Part shown: positions 1-7,167 of the stretch, piece by piece
Numbering within the stretch: position 1 is the stretch's first letter
Layout: every line of letters begins with the position of its first letter
Assembly: GCA_000991645.1 (NCBI GenBank)
Contig: LBRX01000051.1
Location: 1 to 13,320, forward strand
Source of the DNA: Candidatus Moranbacteria bacterium GW2011_GWE2_36_40
GTDB lineage: Bacteria > Patescibacteriota > Minisyncoccia > Moranbacterales > GWC2-37-73
Direction: 5' to 3'
DNA: 13,320 bases
The notes under the pieces: generated by a model
Database searches by the model: none
What the model was told of the DNA's origin: nothing
What the model saw: only the letters and a program-made list of their open reading frames with translations
Translations under genes and position numbers: made by a program

Positions 1-14
1 AGGTTTCATAGATG

Positions 15-69
15 AGTGTTAAAATGTTATGTCAAAAGTTTGTACGACCTATGACTATATTTTAACACT
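15..69. repeat. Long-loop inverted repeat upstream of the small membrane protein
   Basis: Positions 15-27 pair with 57-69 as a 13-bp stem (core GTGTTAAAAT / ATTTTAACAC, one G-T wobble) around a 29-nt loop. No U-tract follows, so it is not a typical terminator. A second short hairpin, GTGGTT (75-80) with GACCAC (88-93), follows immediately. They may be operator-like sites, or the end of an upstream unit that begins outside the window. The pairing is seen directly; the role is unknown. Confidence 0.35.
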
Positions 70-75
70 AATCCG

Positions 76-105
76 TGGTTAACTTAAGACCACTTAATTT
101 ATAAT
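76..105 (+). promoter_or_regulatory. Probable promoter of the 45-aa membrane protein
   Basis: A perfect TATAAT -10 box lies at 100-105. The best -35 candidate is weak (TGGTTA at 76-81, 18-bp spacer). A start site about 7 nt past the -10 would fall around 111-113, only a few bases before the ATG at 117, so the mRNA would be leaderless or nearly so. That agrees with the absence of any Shine-Dalgarno sequence before this ATG. Confidence 0.45.
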
Positions 106-116
106 ACTACTATTAT

Positions 117-254
117 ATGCACAGACAACATCATAAAATGCATGCGGGGGAGATAGCTTTTCATGCTGCAATTCCTTTTGTTATTTTCATGATAACTGCG
201 GCTATAGGTTACTATGTGGTTACGCTAGTAAATAACATAGCAAAAATGGCATAA
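117..254 (+). CDS. Small single-span membrane protein, 45 aa, unknown function
   Basis: An ATG-initiated frame of 45 codons ends in TAA at 252-254. The protein starts with a polar, histidine-rich stretch (MHRQHHKMHAGE, residues 1-12), continues with a hydrophobic stretch of roughly residues 15-41 (IAFHAAIPFVIFMITAAIGY onward), and ends in a short NNIAKMA tail. This fits a one-helix membrane protein. Support that it is a real gene comes from its setting: TATAAT 12 nt upstream and a strong intrinsic terminator 20 nt after the stop, so it looks like a complete single-gene unit. I recognise no family. It could be a small subunit or regulator of a membrane complex, but nothing in the sequence says which. 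Confidence 0.6.
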   Translation: MHRQHHKMHAGEIAFHAAIPFVIFMITAAIGYYVVTLVNNIAKMA

Positions 255-273
255 TACAAAAGGATGAAATTCT

Positions 274-309
274 GACACTGATTGTCGTTTGGCGATCGGT
301 GTCTTTTTT
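274..309 (+). terminator. Rho-independent terminator after the small membrane protein
   Basis: GACACTGATTGTC (274-286) pairs with GGCGATCGGTGTC (291-303) over 13 bp including three G-T wobbles, with a four-base GTTT loop, followed by six T residues (304-309). This is a textbook intrinsic terminator on the + strand. It separates the 45-aa gene from the glycosyltransferase cluster, which therefore needs its own promoter in 310-466. That gap holds only weak candidates, such as TATAAG near 402. Confidence 0.9.
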
Positions 310-466
310 GTTATACTAAATTGGTAGAATCGTCCTGTAATCAATGTATTCAACAACGATTGTTTGCAGTGAACATAATTTTTTTTAGTTTTTCTTAATG
401 TTATAAGTAAAAGCAAATTATTGTGGGATTGCCAAATTTTGCACTTCTCACTTTGCTTTCAAAAAT

Positions 467-1618
467 ATGTCAATTGTAGGAATAAACGCTTCTTTTCTTC
501 GCAAACAAAACACGGGGATAGGGCAGGTTACCGTTAACTTTCTTAAAAAGTTAACGGAATTTCCAAACAACAAGGATGTTGAATTTATTTTGTATCTTGA
601 AGAGGACGTGGAGATTGATTTGCCGGATGGGTTTAGTAAAAAAGTTTTTTTGCCTATATATAAGAGAGATGATTTAATTCGCAAGATTTGGTGGGAGAAG
701 TTTTTGTTGCCGAAAAAAATAAAAAAAGATAAGTGTGATGTTTTGCTCAGCTTGTATCAATCAACCACTGTCATGCATCCAAATAGTGAAACAAGACATA
801 TTATGGTTGTGCATGATATTATTCCAAAACTTTTCCCTCATTATTTGAACAACTGGCGCAAAAAGTTGTATCAAAAATTTGTTGAGAGAGCTATCTATAA
901 CGTGGAAAAAGTAATTGCTGTTTCACATCGCACCGAAAAGGATCTCATTGCTCATCTTGGAATTGCACCTGAAAAAATAACAGTTTCATATATTGATGTC
1001 GATGAAATATATAAAAAAGAAATTTCGTTAGAAGATGAAAAATTAATTTTGCAAAAATATAAACTTGAAGGTGGGTATATCTATTCTGGAGGAGGGTTGG
1101 AGGTGCGAAAAAATGTTGAGGGAACATTGAGAGCATACAAACTTTTGCATCAGTCATATGGAAATGCAAGTTGGTTGCCAAAACTTGTCATTTCAGGAAA
1201 ATTAATGCCAGGTCTTGCGCCATTGGTAACTGATGCTGCTCAATTGATTCAAGCGCTTAATCTTAGTGATCACGTCATTCTCTTGGATTATGTTCCTCAA
1301 GAAGATCTTCCTGTATTATATAAAAATGCTAGTGTTTTTGTGTACCCATCTTTATATGAAGGATTTGGACTTCCAGTGCTTGAAGCAATGAATCAAGGCA
1401 CTCCTGTCATAACTTCAAAAACATCTTCACTTCCAGAAGTTGGAGTTGATAGTGTTTTGTATTGCAATCCAGAAAGTGTTGATGATTTGGCCATGGTAAT
1501 GAAAAACATTTTAACCAATAATCATCTGAAAGAATCGTTATCTCTAAAGGGATTGGAGCGAGCCAAACACTTTTCTTGGGAAAGATTTGTTACAAAAATA
1601 ATGCATATCATAAATTAA
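467..1618 (+). CDS. GT4-family glycosyltransferase (first copy)
   Basis: This 383-aa GT-B fold retaining glycosyltransferase would transfer a sugar from an activated nucleotide donor to a growing lipid-linked glycan at the cytoplasmic membrane face. The N-terminal domain opens with VGINASFLRKQNTGIGQ, the glycine-rich loop typical of the acceptor domain, and later has VVHDIIPKLFP and KVIAVSHRTEKDLI. The C-terminal donor domain carries YEGFGLPVLEAM, the EX7E motif (E298 and E306), followed by the usual TPVITSKTSSLPEVG. Length is normal for GT4. The ATG at 467 is the natural start because homology to the family begins at once; no Shine-Dalgarno is visible. It is the first gene of the envelope glycopolymer block and resembles the GT4 at 4626 (45-50 nt families, same motifs), so they are probably paralogues. 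Donor and acceptor cannot be read from sequence. Confidence 0.9.
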   Translation: MSIVGINASFLRKQNTGIGQVTVNFLKKLTEFPNNKDVEFILYLEEDVEIDLPDGFSKKVFLPIYKRDDLIRKIWWEKFLLPKKIKKDKCDVLLSLYQSTTVMHPNSETRHIMVVHDIIPKLFPHYLNNWRKKLYQKFVERAIYNVEKVIAVSHRTEKDLIAHLGIAPEKITVSYIDVDEIYKKEISLEDEKLILQKYKLEGGYIYSGGGLEVRKNVEGTLRAYKLLHQSYGNASWLPKLVISGKLMPGLAPLVTDAAQLIQALNLSDHVILLDYVPQEDLPVLYKNASVFVYPSLYEGFGLPVLEAMNQGTPVITSKTSSLPEVGVDSVLYCNPESVDDLAMVMKNILTNNHLKESLSLKGLERAKHFSWERFVTKIMHIIN

Positions 1619-1650
1619 TTTTTAAAAATTGCAAATTCAAAAGAAAAGAT

Positions 1651-3342
1651 ATGAAATATCTTGAACAACTTCTGGATTACTTTGCTAAAAATGCCACCAG
1701 GGCATATCTTGTTGTGACCAATTTAATTTTGGTTATTTTTGCAATTTGGTTTTCAAATGTGGGACTTTTGCCGTTTAAAAATTTGGGAGATTTTGTTTTT
1801 TTTGCAGCCCTTGCTTTGGTTTTGGGCTTGTATCGTCCAAGCTGGACGTTTGCTTTTTTCATTGGGACATTGGCGCTAGAAAACATTAACTTGGCGCCTG
1901 AAAGTCTGGGATTTTCACTTAGACCGTATCAGTTTTTTGGATCTATTACAGTCATTTCTCTTTTGGTTCAATTTTTTTCAAAACGCTTGGCATTTTCTTT
2001 GCCAAAATTTAGATGGGTAGATGCGATGGTGCTAGTTTTTGTTGTTGGTGGTTTTTTGAGCGCGCTTTTTGCGACAAATAAGGGAATGAGCTTGAAGCAG
2101 GCAATCGTGGCAGTTTCTTTTGTTGTGTTGTATTTTTTGACAAGAACATATGTTCAATCATTTCAAGATGTGAAACGTATTTTCCCATTTTTCTTGAGTG
2201 GTGGACTGGTTGTTTTGTTGTATTCAATTTGGCAAAATTTAAGATTTTTGATTGGAGCTGAATCTTTTGAAGTTATGCCAGGAAGACCAAATTCAACGTT
2301 TACTGAAGCAGATTGGCTAGGAATGTACCTTGTTTTTTGCTTGGCTGTTGTTTTGACTATTTTATACAAGGTAAGAAACAAGAAACAAGAAACAATGACC
2401 AAACAAATTCCAAATTTCAAATTTCAAATTTCAAAAAATGATTTGTATTTTGTATCTTGTATCTTGTATCTCGTGCTCACATTTATTGTTTTGATTCTAA
2501 CCGTATCTCGTAGTGCTTGGGTGGGGGCTGTGTTTGTGATAATTGTTTTTCTTAAGTTTATTCTTCTTGAAAATTATGCGGAGCTTGGAGAGGGCGATCG
2601 AAGCAGGTGGAAAAAAATGGTGAATATTTTGAAAATACAAAAGTGGCAGTGGAAAAAAGCTGGAACTCAACTGCTATTTGTTTTGATCGCTTTTGGTGTT
2701 GCGCTTTTGATTGCAATGCCTTTGACGCGTTTTCAGATAGCAAATCGGGCAGTGAGCACTGGTGGACTGCAAAAAATTACGATTGCATGTTCTGGAAATC
2801 AAAATATTATTCCGTCACCACAAAAAATCAATAATACAGAGGAATTGGAAAAATATAGTTGTCGCCACATTAATCTGGAGGATATTGAAAATGAAAAAAA
2901 ACTTGGCAATGTTATTATGGAGGTCTATCGTCCCGATCCAAATGTGAACATTCGTGCTGAAATATACCAAAAATCTTGGCAACAAATAAAATCAAATCCT
3001 GTTCTTGGAATTGGCTGGGGAAACATCTCAGAAATTTTAGGCACAGATGAGCGAGGTGCTGGACTGAATGCTAGCAATATTTTCTTGGAAGTTTGGTTGG
3101 GAAGTGGTATTTTTGGAATTTTGTCATTTGTAGTATTGCTCGGATATATTATTTTGTCGGCAGTGGTTGCTTTTTTTGAAAATGATAAAAAAAATAAAAA
3201 TAGTACAGCAATTCTTTTTTTGATGGCAGGCTGGGTTGCTGTTGTTGTTCCAAATCTTTTTAATTCAGGAATCTTTCTTGGATTTATTTGGGTGTATTTT
3301 GGAATAGCTGTAAGTTTGCTTGCAGAAAAAACAAATGATTAA
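1651..3342 (+). CDS. O-antigen ligase/polymerase-like membrane protein (Wzy_C type), first copy
   Basis: A 563-aa polytopic membrane protein with about ten or more hydrophobic segments and a large hydrophilic loop at roughly residues 380-460. Family members polymerise lipid-linked oligosaccharides or transfer glycans to an acceptor on the outer membrane face. Visible signatures are RPNSTFTEADWLG, SRSAW (from S286) and NPVLGIGWGN followed by SNIFLEVWLGSGIFG (S475 onward). In most relatives the last motif starts with His-Asn and contains Glu-x-Gly; here these are Ser-Asn and Gly-Ser-Gly. The ATG at 1651, preceded by purine-rich AAAAGAAAAG, is preferred to a TTG at 1576 inside the upstream gene. 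Residues about 241-275 are encoded by low-complexity repeat DNA resembling intergenic repeats. The stop overlaps the next gene by 8 nt, implying translational coupling. Confidence 0.85.
   Translation: MKYLEQLLDYFAKNATRAYLVVTNLILVIFAIWFSNVGLLPFKNLGDFVFFAALALVLGLYRPSWTFAFFIGTLALENINLAPESLGFSLRPYQFFGSITVISLLVQFFSKRLAFSLPKFRWVDAMVLVFVVGGFLSALFATNKGMSLKQAIVAVSFVVLYFLTRTYVQSFQDVKRIFPFFLSGGLVVLLYSIWQNLRFLIGAESFEVMPGRPNSTFTEADWLGMYLVFCLAVVLTILYKVRNKKQETMTKQIPNFKFQISKNDLYFVSCILYLVLTFIVLILTVSRSAWVGAVFVIIVFLKFILLENYAELGEGDRSRWKKMVNILKIQKWQWKKAGTQLLFVLIAFGVALLIAMPLTRFQIANRAVSTGGLQKITIACSGNQNIIPSPQKINNTEELEKYSCRHINLEDIENEKKLGNVIMEVYRPDPNVNIRAEIYQKSWQQIKSNPVLGIGWGNISEILGTDERGAGLNASNIFLEVWLGSGIFGILSFVVLLGYIILSAVVAFFENDKKNKNSTAILFLMAGWVAVVVPNLFNSGIFLGFIWVYFGIAVSLLAEKTND
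2371..2475. repeat. Low-complexity repeat tract inside the first Wzy-like gene
   Basis: The tract contains two AAGAAACA units, then AAATTTC-type units three times over, then TTGTATTT / TTGTATCT / TTGTATCT. The first block is an imperfect reverse complement of the last. Such tracts are, as I recall, typical of intergenic interspersed repeats in AT-rich CPR genomes. Here the tract stays open in frame and encodes a Lys/Gln-rich cytoplasmic loop plus the start of the next hydrophobic segment (YLVLTF). Confidence 0.55.
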
Positions 3343-4615
3343 ATTTTTGAAAAATAACTTTTTAAAAATAGGCACATGCTTTTTGGTTTTTTTGTTACCC
3401 TTGCAGACAAGATGGATTGCAAATATTGAAGAAGTGGAAAATACATCAAATGGATATCTTTCCTGGGGATTGTATGCAGTTGATGTCCTTGTTGTGCTTC
3501 TCTTGCTTTTTGCTATTTTTTATTTTAAAAAAAATATTTTTTCAAAATCATTTCTTTTGATCTTTCTAATTTTGAGCATCGTTTCGCTTTGTGTTGCGCC
3601 AAACAAAATTCTTGTTATTCAACATGCGATGTGGATTCTTCTTGCTGGGGGTGTTTCTTTTTTGGTGTCAGTTTTTAAGGACAAAACTTTTTTGCTGGGT
3701 TTGTTTGTTTTCGGATTGTTGATTAATGCCTGGCTTGGAATATGGCAGTTTTTTGTTCAGTTTTCTTTTGCCAACAAATGGCTTGGTTTGTCGCAACATG
3801 ATCCGGCTTTGCCTGGTACTTCAATTGTTGAGTTCTATCCTTTCAGCCAAACGACACCTGTTCGTTGGCTACGCTCCTATGGTAGTTTTGATCACCCAAA
3901 TATTTTTGGTGTTATGATGTTGCTTGGTATCATTATTGCTATATGGCTGATAATAGAAAATGGAAACAAAAAAAATGAAAAAATTCTTTTGTATTTTTCA
4001 TTAGTATCTTTTTCGATGGCTTTGTTTGCAAGTTTTAGTCGAGGTGCGTGGATGGGACTTGTTTTTGTTGGTGTTTTTGTTTTTGTCAGAGCGTATTGTC
4101 AAAATTCAAATAAAGCTTTGTTTAAAATCTTGAAGCCAGTCATTGCCACAATTGGTGTTTTTGCTATTATGATATTTTTTTATTCAGAGCAATTTTCAAT
4201 GCGATCTGGTGGCAGCGGACGATTGGAACAAAAATCATTTTCCGATCGTGAATTGTATTTTCAACAAGGAAAGGAAATCGTGAGCAGTAATTGGTTTTGG
4301 GGTGTTGGAATGGGTAATTATATTGAACAAATAAAAATAAATAATCCAAATAATGAGGTGTGGAATTATCAGCCCGTGCATAATGTGCCAATGCTTGTTC
4401 TGGCTGAAACTGGAATTTTTGGTTTGTTGTTGTTTTTGATGTTTCTGGCATTTATCTCTTTTTTTGCTTGGCAAAATGGGACACTTGCCGTAAGCTTAAT
4501 CATAGCCTTATCTCCAGCGTTAATGTTGGATCATTGGCTTTGGAGTAGTCATTTTGGTTTTTTTTGCATTGGATTTATTGTTGGTATTATTTTAAATAAA
4601 AGGGTAACAACTTAA
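3335..4615 (+). CDS. O-antigen ligase/polymerase-like membrane protein (Wzy_C type), second copy
   Basis: A 426-aa polytopic membrane protein with roughly ten to twelve hydrophobic segments. Family markers are clear: SYGSFDHPNIFG (D186-H187-P188), FSRGAW (R236), FWGVGMGNY, and VHNVPMLVLAETGIFG (H349, with Glu-x-Gly). The last is the conserved His-Asn...Glu-x-Gly block near the active site of WaaL/Wzy-type glycan ligases and polymerases. The ATG at 3335 overlaps the previous gene's stop (3340-3342); a TTG at 3320 would add only five residues. It follows the first Wzy-like gene directly and is followed by a GT4 after 10 nt. Ligase, polymerase or protein O-glycosyltransferase cannot be separated from sequence alone; the intact motif makes it the better candidate for an active enzyme of the pair. 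Confidence 0.88.
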   Translation: MIKFLKNNFLKIGTCFLVFLLPLQTRWIANIEEVENTSNGYLSWGLYAVDVLVVLLLLFAIFYFKKNIFSKSFLLIFLILSIVSLCVAPNKILVIQHAMWILLAGGVSFLVSVFKDKTFLLGLFVFGLLINAWLGIWQFFVQFSFANKWLGLSQHDPALPGTSIVEFYPFSQTTPVRWLRSYGSFDHPNIFGVMMLLGIIIAIWLIIENGNKKNEKILLYFSLVSFSMALFASFSRGAWMGLVFVGVFVFVRAYCQNSNKALFKILKPVIATIGVFAIMIFFYSEQFSMRSGGSGRLEQKSFSDRELYFQQGKEIVSSNWFWGVGMGNYIEQIKINNPNNEVWNYQPVHNVPMLVLAETGIFGLLLFLMFLAFISFFAWQNGTLAVSLIIALSPALMLDHWLWSSHFGFFCIGFIVGIILNKRVTT

Positions 4616-4625
4616 CAAAAATATA

Positions 4626-5765
4626 ATGAAAATTGGAATTGATATTAGATTAATAGGGAAGAAAAGAACTGGTGATGAGGTGGTCTTTTTTAATTTAGTA
4701 AAAAATCTTGTTAAAATTGACAATAAAAATAGCTATGTACTTTTTGCTGATCTTAATCAGCTTGAACTTCTTGGCAATATTGAAAAAGAACTTGGAATAA
4801 TTAAAGGTAAAAATTTCGAAATAGTTGTTCTCAAAACAAAGAGCAAGTTTGCTTGGAATTTCCTTGTTTTGTCATGGTATCTCAGAAAAGATCCTGTAGA
4901 TGTTTATTTGACCCAATATATCACACCCTTTTTTGTGCCAAAAAATGTTAAGATTGTCACCATAATCCATGACATCTCTTTTAATTTTTTTGCGCAGTTT
5001 ATAAAATTTTCAGATTTGTTTTTTTTAAAAACATTGATTCCATTGAGCTTGAAGCGCGCCAATAAAATTGTGGGAGTTTCGCAGTTTACCAAAAATGAAA
5101 TTGAAAAATATTACAAAATTAATCCTGAAAAAGTTGAATGGATTCACAATTCAATCAGCGAAGAATTTTTAAGTAGTGATGTTTCAATTGAGCAACGTGA
5201 AAATGTTCGCGAAAAATATCGTCTGCCTGAAAAATTTGTTTTGTATTTGGGGACTTTGCAACCACGAAAAAATGTCCCGCACCTTATTTCTGCTTTTGCT
5301 CGTATTAAGAATGAGATAGATGAAACAAAGTTGGTTATCTGTGGAAATAGGAAGTCTCATAATTACGATGAGCGTATTGATGAGGTTATTCGTGTAAATA
5401 ACCTGGAGGGAGAAGTTGTTTTTCCTGGATTTATTGAAGAGGCTGATAAGGCAACAATTTTTGCGTTGGCGCATGTTTTTGTTTTTCCTTCTTTGTATGA
5501 AGGCTTCGGTATTCCTGTGCTTGAGGCAATGAGTCAAAAAGTGCCAGTCATCTGCTCTGATATCCCAAGCTTGAGGGAGGTCGCTCAAGATTCTGCTTTG
5601 TATTTTGATCCATTAGATCTTGATGATTTTTCAAAAAAGTTGTATGATATTTCTATGGACAATGATCTCAGGAGCGAATTGATTGATTCAGGCAGGAAGA
5701 GGGTTAGTTTTTTTTCTTGGGAAAAATCAGCAAGAAAAATGCTTGCAATCTTTGAAAAAATGTAG
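4626..5765 (+). CDS. GT4-family glycosyltransferase (second copy)
   Basis: This 379-aa GT-B glycosyltransferase starts MKIGIDIRLIGKKRTGDEV, close to the GT4 N-terminal pattern, although the usual TGIG/TGVG loop reads TGDE. It then has IIHDISFNFF and KIVGVSQFTKNEIEKYY in the acceptor domain. The donor domain shows LYLGTLQPRKNVPHLISAF, VVFPGFIEEAD, and SLYEGFGIPVLEAM, an EX7E motif at E292 and E300. It ends with the C-terminal helix FFSWEKSARKML, closely matching FSWERFVTK at the end of the first GT4. ATG at 4626 lies 10 nt after the preceding stop with no Shine-Dalgarno. The role is sugar addition to a lipid-linked envelope glycan; donor and linkage are unknown. Confidence 0.9.
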   Translation: MKIGIDIRLIGKKRTGDEVVFFNLVKNLVKIDNKNSYVLFADLNQLELLGNIEKELGIIKGKNFEIVVLKTKSKFAWNFLVLSWYLRKDPVDVYLTQYITPFFVPKNVKIVTIIHDISFNFFAQFIKFSDLFFLKTLIPLSLKRANKIVGVSQFTKNEIEKYYKINPEKVEWIHNSISEEFLSSDVSIEQRENVREKYRLPEKFVLYLGTLQPRKNVPHLISAFARIKNEIDETKLVICGNRKSHNYDERIDEVIRVNNLEGEVVFPGFIEEADKATIFALAHVFVFPSLYEGFGIPVLEAMSQKVPVICSDIPSLREVAQDSALYFDPLDLDDFSKKLYDISMDNDLRSELIDSGRKRVSFFSWEKSARKMLAIFEKM

Positions 5766-5813
5766 CATAATTTAGTGAATTATATTTTTAAATTAATAAA
5801 AAAGCATTATTGT

Positions 5814-7016
5814 ATGGAAAATGAACAAGGTTTTGGTCGTAACATGAGGACTGAAATAGGGAAAACAAGCAAAAAAAGGTGGCTGAAACCACTTCTTATT
5901 TTTGTTGGCGTGATTGTTGTTATTGCTGGTGTTGTTGCTTGGAAGACAGGTGCCACATTAAACAAGATATCAGTCGATGGTAATATTTTTGGAAGCTTGA
6001 CCCATATGATTCCAGGAGTCAAGGATTCACTTGAAGGCGAGGAAAATGGAAGGGTTAACGTTTTGCTTTTGGGAATGAGAGGCGAACATGTGACGGGAGG
6101 TGGAACTTTGGCTGACACCATCATGGTTGCAAGTTTTGATATCCAAAATAACAAGGTTTCCATGTTGTCCATTCCTCGTGATTTGTATGTGACCGATCCA
6201 GGAACGGAGTCTAAAAGCAAAATCAATGCTGTATATGCTTATGGAGAAGAAAAAGGAAACGGAAAGGGTATTGAGGATATGAAAACCGTTGTGAGTGATA
6301 TTGTTGGAATGCCAGTTTCGTATGCTTTGGTAATAAATTTTAAAGGTTTTACTGATTTGGTTAATGCAATTGGAGGCGTGGAAGTAAATTTGACGGCTCC
6401 TTTTGAAGAAGCTTTGCAATTTAATGAAGAACATGTTTGCGATTCTGAGGTCTTCACTGTTCCAACTGGAAAATTTGAAGACAAAACTGTTAGAACTGCA
6501 AGTGGAAGACTTCGTGTCGTGAAACAATATCCACTTTGTACCAACCCAAATACTGAATGCGGTGGAGATTTCAAACTTCCTGCTGGAAAGCAGACACTTA
6601 ATGGCGATCAAGCTTTGTGCTATGCTCGTGCCAGAAAAACCACAAGTGATTTTGATCGCGCAAAAAGACAACAATTGATTATTCAAAAAATAAAAGAAAA
6701 AGCCTTGAGCGCTGGAACATTAACTGACTTTAGCAAAATCAATGCCATGATTGATAGCTTAGGAGAAAATGTTAAGACTGATATGCAAGGATGGGAACTC
6801 AAACGACTATATGAATTGGAACGAGCAATGCAAAATCAGCAAGTAGTGCGCAGAGTTTTGGAAAATTCAGATGAAGGTCTTTTATATAACCCACCAATGA
6901 CTCCTGAAACTGGTTATATTTTGCTTCCAATAGGAGATAATTATGATAGAATAAGGGAGATGTTTAAAAACATTTTTACACTTCCAGTCCAATCTGATAT
7001 TGAACCAAAAGCCTAG
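5814..7016 (+). CDS. LytR-CpsA-Psr (LCP) family glycopolymer-peptidoglycan ligase
   Basis: A 400-aa membrane-anchored phosphotransferase. LCP proteins attach lipid-linked glycopolymers to peptidoglycan outside the membrane. Residues about 23-45 form one transmembrane helix after a basic N-terminus (SKKRWLKP). The LCP domain starts near residue 80 (RVNVLLLGMRG), with TLADTIMVAS, SIPRD (R122), a lipid-pocket region, and RARKTTSDFDRAKRQQ (R272 to the Arg/Asp cluster), which bind the pyrophosphate and metal. An insertion between the core strands carries C209, C242 and C249; C269 is nearby, so one or two extracytoplasmic disulfides are possible. ATG 5814 is chosen over a GTG at 5775; an ATG at 5844 is possible too. 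Its place after two GT4 and two Wzy-like genes fits the last step of glycopolymer assembly. Confidence 0.93.
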   Translation: MENEQGFGRNMRTEIGKTSKKRWLKPLLIFVGVIVVIAGVVAWKTGATLNKISVDGNIFGSLTHMIPGVKDSLEGEENGRVNVLLLGMRGEHVTGGGTLADTIMVASFDIQNNKVSMLSIPRDLYVTDPGTESKSKINAVYAYGEEKGNGKGIEDMKTVVSDIVGMPVSYALVINFKGFTDLVNAIGGVEVNLTAPFEEALQFNEEHVCDSEVFTVPTGKFEDKTVRTASGRLRVVKQYPLCTNPNTECGGDFKLPAGKQTLNGDQALCYARARKTTSDFDRAKRQQLIIQKIKEKALSAGTLTDFSKINAMIDSLGENVKTDMQGWELKRLYELERAMQNQQVVRRVLENSDEGLLYNPPMTPETGYILLPIGDNYDRIREMFKNIFTLPVQSDIEPKA

Positions 7017-7167
7017 TTTTTCAGTGTAGTTAGGACTTACGCATTTTCTCAACCATTTCCTTTTTGGCACGCTTTTGGATAAATACTCAATATCCAAAAG
7101 CTCAAAGAGTTGCTGTCGCCAACTATTGGCCAAAAAAGAAATGTTTCGAAACGCGTAACATCCAGAC
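7017..7167. other. Gap between the LCP gene and the truncated GT2 gene
   Basis: This 151-bp gap contains GACTTACGCAT (7034-7044) and structured repeat copy A (7054-7143). It is followed by about 20 bases in which the GT2 frame reads stop-His-Pro-Asp-Leu-Leu-Lys, where the TAA is at 7156-7158. No start codon or ribosome-binding site suited to a full-length GT2 protein is present. Confidence 0.6.
7054..7143. repeat. Structured intergenic repeat, copy A (two nested hairpins)
   Basis: Outer arms CATTTCCTTTTTGGC (7054-7068) and GCCAAAAAAGAAATG (7129-7143) pair over 15 bp with one mismatch. Inside, GCTTTTGGATA (7071-7081) and TATCCAAAAGC (7091-7101) pair perfectly over 11 bp around a 9-nt loop. 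A third, shorter pairing is AGTTG with CAACT. Segments shared with copy B at 10411-10524 are TTTCCTTTTT, GGCACGCTT, AGAGTT and GCTGTCGC. It could act as RNA (an operon-internal structure) or as a small mobile DNA element. Confidence 0.7.

Noticed and set aside
1576..1650. Upstream TTG start for the first Wzy-like gene
   Set aside because: It would overlap the GT4 coding sequence and add a polar, non-conserved 25-residue leader; ATG 1651 has a purine-rich upstream tract and begins the natural N-terminus.
5184..5588. 134-codon minus-strand frame
   Set aside because: Antisense to the second GT4 across its conserved donor domain; no independent start signal or domain.
6027..6686. 219-codon open frame on the minus strand
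   Set aside because: Lies entirely within the LCP gene, which has full family motifs on the + strand; the antisense translation shows no recognisable domain and is rich in Ser, Ile and Asn as expected of a shadow.
7034..7044. Insertion sequence with a transposase
   Set aside because: IS-like end motif only; no transposase coding sequence or remnant is found between or near the motif copies.
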